Positions 59,563 through 64,000 of a stretch of 64,000 bases of DNA are shown piece after piece. The DNA is taken from NCBI GenBank assembly GCA_022827625.1, contig JAJEIE010000029.1, positions 124,001-188,000 on the forward strand, given 5' to 3'. Every line of letters begins with the position of its first letter. Within the stretch, counting starts at the first letter, position 1. Under the pieces are notes generated by a model. It saw only the letters and a program-made list of their open reading frames with translations, did not search any database and was not told the DNA's origin. Position numbers and translations under genes: made by a program. The stretch comes from Candidatus Poribacteria bacterium. GTDB taxonomy: Bacteria > Poribacteria > WGA-4E > WGA-3G.

Positions 59563-61092
59563 ATGAAAGTTGAACAACTTCACGGTCCCAAAGTAAAACC
59601 CTTTCAGGTCTCTGAGTTGGAATACCTTTTACAGGACGACTCGCCAGAGCTTTTCTTTTCTTTCGGCTTACAAAAAGGTGGACAGGTAATTGTGACCTGT
59701 GCGCCCGCGAGGCTCGATATTATGGGCGGCATCGCTGATTACTGCGGCGCGAATGTTTTTGAGATGACGCTCAATCGAACTGCAGTCGCCGCATGTCAAG
59801 CCAGAGAAGATAAAAACCTCTGTGCGGTTACGCTCAATGCTGAGGGTGGATTGAAGCCTAACTTTCACCTTTCGCTTGATAACTTCTACACCGATAGCAC
59901 TCTTAAAACGTATCCAGAGATTCGGGAATTTTTTAACAAAGAACCGAGAACAGCGTGGGCAGGATACATACTCGGTGCGTTTTACGTGCTGCTTCGGGAA
60001 GGAAAAATCGATCGGTTCCCACACGGTGGGACAATCGTTATCAACAGCAATATTCCGATGGGTGGCGGCATGGCATCCTCTGCAGCCATTGAGGTCGCAA
60101 CGTTGATAGCACTCAACCAACTCTATAATTTAGAGTTAGGTATGATGGAAATCGCGAGGCTTGCACAAATCGTTGAAAACCAGATCGTCGGTGCCCCGTG
60201 TGGTATTATGGATCAGGTGACCTCTGTCGCAGGCAGGTCGACAAAAATTCTTTCAATCCTTTGTCAACCAGACGAAATCCTGGAATTCGTCTCATGCCCG
60301 TCAAATGTGAGTTTCGTCGGTATCTACACGAAAGTCCGTAGAAGTACAGCAAGTACCGCCTACATTGACACGCGCATCGGGACTTTTATGGGGCTGACTA
60401 TCCTCAAAGCAGCTTTCGCATCAGAGGGTGATACTATAGAAAAGCAGTCAGGGGACGGCGCGGGCGATGCCCCACGTAACATAGCCGCGGCATTAGCGGA
60501 TAACTACTTGTGCAATCTTTCTGTACAGGAATTCCACGAACAGTGTGAACCCTTGCTGCCTGAACAGATGCACGGCGAAGAGTTCCTCAAAAGGTACGGC
60601 GAAACAGTCGATACGGCGACACAAGTAGCACCTGAAAAGTTCTATGTCGTGAAGGATCGAGTGGCGCATGCTGTCTATGAGAACGCACGTGTCCAGCAAT
60701 TCATAACCGCGCTAAAAAATGTCGATAACGATCCAGAGAACACTTCGGGTTATCTTGGAGAGGCGGGGAACCTTATGTACGCATCCAATGCCAGTTATCG
60801 CGACTTGGCAGGACTCGGTTCTTCTGAAGTCGATGGCCTCGTGAATATCGCTCGGAAGATCGGAAAACAAGGCGGCATCTACGGTGCCAAAATTACGGGT
60901 GGCGGTGGCGGCGGCACGGTTGCTTTGCTCTGCCACGGGAACGTAGAAAGTTCACTCACGCAAATTCTCGCGGCTTACAAACTGGCTTGGGGAATCGACG
61001 CCGAACTTATTAGAGGTAACGCAGCAGGAGCGTTTGAATTTGGACACATTCTCTGGGAATTGAAAGAACTTGAACCGCCTACACACTTTTAA
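59563..61092 (+). CDS. GHMP kinase, L-arabinokinase-like
   Basis: 509 residues from ATG 59563; a TTG at 59467 would add 32 residues. GHMP motifs: CAPARLDIMGGIADYCGANV (substrate-binding loop of galactokinase type), NIPMGGGMASSAAIEVATLIAL (ATP loop) and KITGGGGGGTVALLCHG. The segment VENQIVGAPCGIMDQVTS and ILCQPDEILEF are close to plant L-arabinokinase as I remember it. It probably phosphorylates a sugar at C1 (arabinose or a similar sugar). It stands after the efflux genes with no other sugar genes nearby. Confidence 0.75.
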   Translation: MKVEQLHGPKVKPFQVSELEYLLQDDSPELFFSFGLQKGGQVIVTCAPARLDIMGGIADYCGANVFEMTLNRTAVAACQAREDKNLCAVTLNAEGGLKPNFHLSLDNFYTDSTLKTYPEIREFFNKEPRTAWAGYILGAFYVLLREGKIDRFPHGGTIVINSNIPMGGGMASSAAIEVATLIALNQLYNLELGMMEIARLAQIVENQIVGAPCGIMDQVTSVAGRSTKILSILCQPDEILEFVSCPSNVSFVGIYTKVRRSTASTAYIDTRIGTFMGLTILKAAFASEGDTIEKQSGDGAGDAPRNIAAALADNYLCNLSVQEFHEQCEPLLPEQMHGEEFLKRYGETVDTATQVAPEKFYVVKDRVAHAVYENARVQQFITALKNVDNDPENTSGYLGEAGNLMYASNASYRDLAGLGSSEVDGLVNIARKIGKQGGIYGAKITGGGGGGTVALLCHGNVESSLTQILAAYKLAWGIDAELIRGNAAGAFEFGHILWELKELEPPTHF

Positions 61093-61170
61093 CGATTAAA
61101 TCTGGTCACCGTTCCACTGAAATACTGCAAGGACAACGGACACAGCAGCCCAGAAGTAATAATTTAAAAA

Positions 61171-63132
61171 ATGGAAAAATTAGATCAACAAAACCGACAC
61201 CGGGCATCCGGTGTTACATGGCGTGCTATACTCATTGCCATCTTTTTAATCCCGCCCAATGTCTTTTGGGTCATCGAAGTTGAATGTGTCTGGCATTCCG
61301 GACACCCAACCACCATCTCCCTATTTTGGAATGTTGTCCTCAATATCTTCTTCCTGATTTTGATAAACCTCATTCTAAAACGTGTCGCCCCGCGGTCGGC
61401 ACTGACACAGGGCGAGATGATTACCATCTACGCCATGCTCTCTATCGCGTCCGGCTTGGCAGGTCATGATACCTTAGCTCTCACCATCCCTGCGCTTCCA
61501 CATGCATTCTGGTTCGCCACAATCGAGAACGATTGGGCGGACATGTTCCATAGTTACATTCCACAACACCTCGTTGTCGCAGATAGGGAGATTATTCGCG
61601 GCTTTTACGAAGGTAACACGCCCTTTTATAACGCCAAAATCGGCGGCGCATGGATTATGCCAACTTTGTGGTGGACCTCGCTTATTATTGCCCTCGGCAC
61701 CATCATGATCTGCATAAATGTGCTAATTCGGAAACAGTGGACAGAACACGAAAAATTAGCGTATCCGATTATCCAACTTCCGATGGCGATAACAGAAAGA
61801 GGCGGTGCCGCACAACTCTTCCGAAGCCGTATTCTATGGTATGGGTTTATTATCGCTGCAGTGATAAATATCTGGCACGGTTTGGCACACTTCTTTCCAA
61901 TACTCCCAGATTTCAGCGTTCGCCATAATGCGCGTAACTGGGGCAGAGTTTTCACCGAAAAACCGTGGAACGCTGTCGGTAATATCCCTGTTCCGCTCTA
62001 CCCGTTCGTGATCGGCTTGGGGTTCCTTTTACCGCTCGACCTCTCCTTCTCCATGTGGTTCTTTTATCTTTTTGAGAAAGTCCAGCGAGTTGTCGGTAGC
62101 GCGCTCGCAATCCCAGCACCCTTCCCGTATGGCAGTGAGCAATCCATTGGCGGATGGATGGCGATCTTTGTTATCGCGCTCCTTGTAACGCGTAGGCACA
62201 TAGTAAATGTCGTGCGTACAATCTTGGGTATGTCCGGTGGTATTGATGACTCACAAGAGCCTATCCGTTACCGTACCTCACTCCTGCTAATCGTTATTGC
62301 GAGTCTTTATATTATTTGGTTCTGTCTGAAGGCAGGCATGACGCTTCCAATTATTCTGCCGTTCTTCGCCTTCTTCTTTGCGATTTCGCTTGCTATTACG
62401 CGTGTGCGAGCGGAACTCGGACCGCCCGCACATGAAATGGCGGGAATGTGTAATGCGCAACAGTTCTTAATCAACATTCTCGGAACGCGCCGCATCGGAC
62501 CGAACAACTTGACAGTATTTCCCTACTTCTGGTTCTTTAGTGGACGCGGCTATCGCGAACACATCATGCCCCATCAACTTGAAGCCTTCAAAATGGCAGA
62601 ACGGGCAAATATGAACACGAAGCGACTCGTGCTGGCGATGGTTATCGCTGTTGTCTTCGGATCCCTCGCCTCATTTTGGGCAACGCTCAGTGAACTCTAT
62701 CGGCTCGGTGGTGCAGTGACTGGCGCAGGCGGCGGCATTGGTCCCTCGGTTGGGCATATCGGTCAATTCGGTTGGCTCGCCGGTCTCTTCGCTTTTCCGC
62801 GCGACCCGGACATACCAGCGATGACCTTTATGGCAGGGGGAATGGGTTTCACTTTCTTCCTCATGATTATGCGGATGCGTTTCATCTGGTGGCCCCTCCA
62901 TCCAGCAGGCTACCCGATCTCTATGACAGGGGGTGTCGGCTATTTTTGGAGTTGCCTCGTTATCAGTAGTTTTCTCAAATGGATGGCTCTCCGATTCGGA
63001 GGACCGGCGACCTACCGAACGATGGTCTTCTTCTTCTTCGGTGTTATCCTCGGTGAATACTGCGTCGGTGCCTTCTGGAGTGTCTTGAGCGTTATTATTC
63101 GCGAACCGATCTACGACTTCGCGCCAGGTTAA
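61171..63132 (+). CDS. DUF6785-family multi-span membrane protein
   Basis: 653 residues with about 14 predicted membrane spans. Markers are FLIPPNVFWVIEVECVWHSG, APRSALTQGEMITIYAMLS, WTEHEKLAYPIIQLPMAITE and RVRAELGPPAHEMAGMCNAQQ. This is the DUF6785 (with DUF6784) pattern, distantly related to oligopeptide transporters and common in planctomycetes and Poribacteria-type genomes. Transport of small peptides or metal chelates is a guess. It is followed by a terminator-like hairpin. Confidence 0.7.
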   Translation: MEKLDQQNRHRASGVTWRAILIAIFLIPPNVFWVIEVECVWHSGHPTTISLFWNVVLNIFFLILINLILKRVAPRSALTQGEMITIYAMLSIASGLAGHDTLALTIPALPHAFWFATIENDWADMFHSYIPQHLVVADREIIRGFYEGNTPFYNAKIGGAWIMPTLWWTSLIIALGTIMICINVLIRKQWTEHEKLAYPIIQLPMAITERGGAAQLFRSRILWYGFIIAAVINIWHGLAHFFPILPDFSVRHNARNWGRVFTEKPWNAVGNIPVPLYPFVIGLGFLLPLDLSFSMWFFYLFEKVQRVVGSALAIPAPFPYGSEQSIGGWMAIFVIALLVTRRHIVNVVRTILGMSGGIDDSQEPIRYRTSLLLIVIASLYIIWFCLKAGMTLPIILPFFAFFFAISLAITRVRAELGPPAHEMAGMCNAQQFLINILGTRRIGPNNLTVFPYFWFFSGRGYREHIMPHQLEAFKMAERANMNTKRLVLAMVIAVVFGSLASFWATLSELYRLGGAVTGAGGGIGPSVGHIGQFGWLAGLFAFPRDPDIPAMTFMAGGMGFTFFLMIMRMRFIWWPLHPAGYPISMTGGVGYFWSCLVISSFLKWMALRFGGPATYRTMVFFFFGVILGEYCVGAFWSVLSVIIREPIYDFAPG

Positions 63133-63150
63133 AACATTTTGCCCCGTATT

Positions 63151-63180
63151 CGCTGGCGAGGTTTCCTAACCTCGCCAGCG
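63151..63180. terminator. Strong hairpin after the DUF6785 gene
   Basis: CGCTGGCGAGGTT (63151-63163) and AACCTCGCCAGCG (63168-63180) form a perfect 13-bp stem with a 4-base loop, followed by TTTCACC. It starts 18 bases after the stop and ends 16 bases before the next ATG. Confidence 0.6.
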
Positions 63181-63196
63181 TTTCACCTTAGAATTT

Positions 63197-64000
63197 ATGA
63201 TAAAATTTCGACTGATTTACTTTTTGATTTTAATAGCAAGCCTCATTCCTGTCGCGGCTGGTTTTGCAGCAGACGAAGGGGCACACGCCGCTGAGTTCCT
63301 CAGTCACGGTGTTGGTGCCCGCGCCCTGGGAATGGGCGGCGCGTTTGTTGCTATCGCCGACGATGCTACGGCTACTTACTGGAACCCCGCTGGACTTACC
63401 AAAGTCAAAAAACATAGCTTCTCTGCGATGTATTCCGACACCTTCAGCACGGGAGACGGCAGTTGGTTGAGCAGAGGTCTGGTTACCTACAACTTCCTCA
63501 ACTACGTCTATCAGATCGAGGACATCGGTAGCGTCGGACTGAGCTGGATCCGACTCGGTATTGACGATATACCCCGGACGACCTTTATCGACATCAACAA
63601 CAACGGTTTGCTTGGCGATTTTCAGGACAAAAACGGCAACGGTATCAAAGAAGAAGGCGAACCATATATCGACAAGCCAGAAATTGCCGAGTATTTCAGT
63701 AATACCGATAACGCACTCCTCATCTCTTATGCACGGCAAGTCCACCCGATGGTCGCTGTCGGCGGCAATCTCAAACTCCTTAACCAATCCATTTTTGAAA
63801 ACAGCGGAAACGGCTTCGGCATTGACATCGGTCTGATTGCTGAACCCTATGAAGGTTTACGGGTAGGGGCGATGTTATTGGATGCAACAGGCACGCAGAT
63901 CCGTTGGGATACCCCCGACACACCGACGTTTACGCGTACACGTCGCTTCCGGCTCGGGACGGCTTACCACTTTACTGTGCCACGTTTGGGCAAAGGGGCA
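63197..64000 (+). CDS. PorV/PorQ-like outer-membrane protein, 3' end outside window
   Basis: 268 codons without a stop to the window end. A signal peptide (LIYFLILIASLIPVAAGFA) is followed by the UPF0164/PorV-PorQ start FLSHGVGARALGMGGAFVAIADDATATYWNPAGL and beta-strand segments of a FadL-like barrel (HSFSAMYSDTF, LLISYARQVHPMVAVGGNLKLL). PorV binds the tails of proteins in type IX secretion in Bacteroidota. Related proteins occur in other phyla, where the role is unknown. It may relate to the FlgD-like C-terminal tail at 2030-6118. Confidence 0.8.
   Translation, partial: MIKFRLIYFLILIASLIPVAAGFAADEGAHAAEFLSHGVGARALGMGGAFVAIADDATATYWNPAGLTKVKKHSFSAMYSDTFSTGDGSWLSRGLVTYNFLNYVYQIEDIGSVGLSWIRLGIDDIPRTTFIDINNNGLLGDFQDKNGNGIKEEGEPYIDKPEIAEYFSNTDNALLISYARQVHPMVAVGGNLKLLNQSIFENSGNGFGIDIGLIAEPYEGLRVGAMLLDATGTQIRWDTPDTPTFTRTRRFRLGTAYHFTVPRLGKGA

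Overview
The window looks like a chromosomal segment of an uncultured bacterium close to Candidatus Poribacteria. This rests on gene-family content rather than a database search. It combines several LamG secreted proteins, three phytanoyl-CoA-type (PhyH) dioxygenases, four Gfo/Idh/MocA oxidoreductases, a sulfatase, Uma2 nucleases, a DUF6785 membrane protein, a PorV/PorQ-like outer-membrane protein, and a giant cytochrome/LRR/cohesin/dockerin protein ending in the NYPNPFNPETWIPYQL-type FlgD-like tail. Base composition looks moderate (near 50% GC) and fairly uniform, genes lie on both strands, and TTGAC(N17-18)TATAAT-type promoters are common. No rRNA, tRNA or CRISPR array was found.

Layout. 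1-6.9 kb: a partial M42 peptidase, a DUF6883/DUF4926/DUF5677-like operon, the giant secreted cytochrome protein, and a PIN toxin with a small partner. 7-9.7 kb: an inositol-dehydrogenase-like enzyme and a MacB-like ABC ATPase/FtsX pair. 10-19.4 kb: housekeeping genes (larB, ytxH-like, DUF948, alaS, recX, thuA-like, a WD40-metalloprotease fusion, coaD). 19.4-22 kb: a TonB receptor behind a candidate sigma-54 promoter. 22-29.6 kb: a same-strand catabolic-looking group (two Gfo/Idh/MocA enzymes, an orphan ABC ATPase, PhyH, CehA/McbA-type hydrolase, a small internally duplicated protein, a medium-chain dehydrogenase). 29.6-41 kb: a DMT exporter, a cyclase-family enzyme, tandem lipoproteins behind a second candidate sigma-54 promoter, a methyltransferase, LamG, Uma2, gpmI, prs, a glycosyltransferase and PhyH. 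41.3-42.2 kb: two tandem heavy-metal-associated (HMA) lipoproteins. 43-52.4 kb: LamG/Uma2, then a tightly packed run of PhyH, sulfatase, peroxiredoxin-like lipoprotein, sugar isomerase and SGNH hydrolase, then LamG and Gfo genes. 52.4-54.2 kb: an IS200/IS605-type TnpB element with satellite hairpins. 54-64 kb: a Ycf48-like repeat protein, TolC plus a membrane-fusion protein, an L-arabinokinase-like GHMP kinase, the DUF6785 protein and a PorV-like protein cut by the window end.

The most striking result is three probable selenoproteins. Two HMA-domain lipoproteins read GMT-Sec-GAC where the family has GMTCxxC, and one peroxiredoxin-like lipoprotein reads GT-Sec-ANC. In each, an in-frame TGA is followed by the rest of a well-conserved domain, and 15-33 nt after the TGA there is a hairpin with a GGC or GGA triloop. 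That geometry fits bacterial SECIS elements. No selA/B/C/D gene is in the window, so the decoding machinery would have to lie elsewhere in the genome.

Other points of interest are a shared C-terminal TTTWGxLK-like motif on four LamG proteins, a 41-codon tandem duplication in an 89-residue protein, a highly structured 5' leader of tnpB with a possible pseudoknot, and unusual domain fusions.
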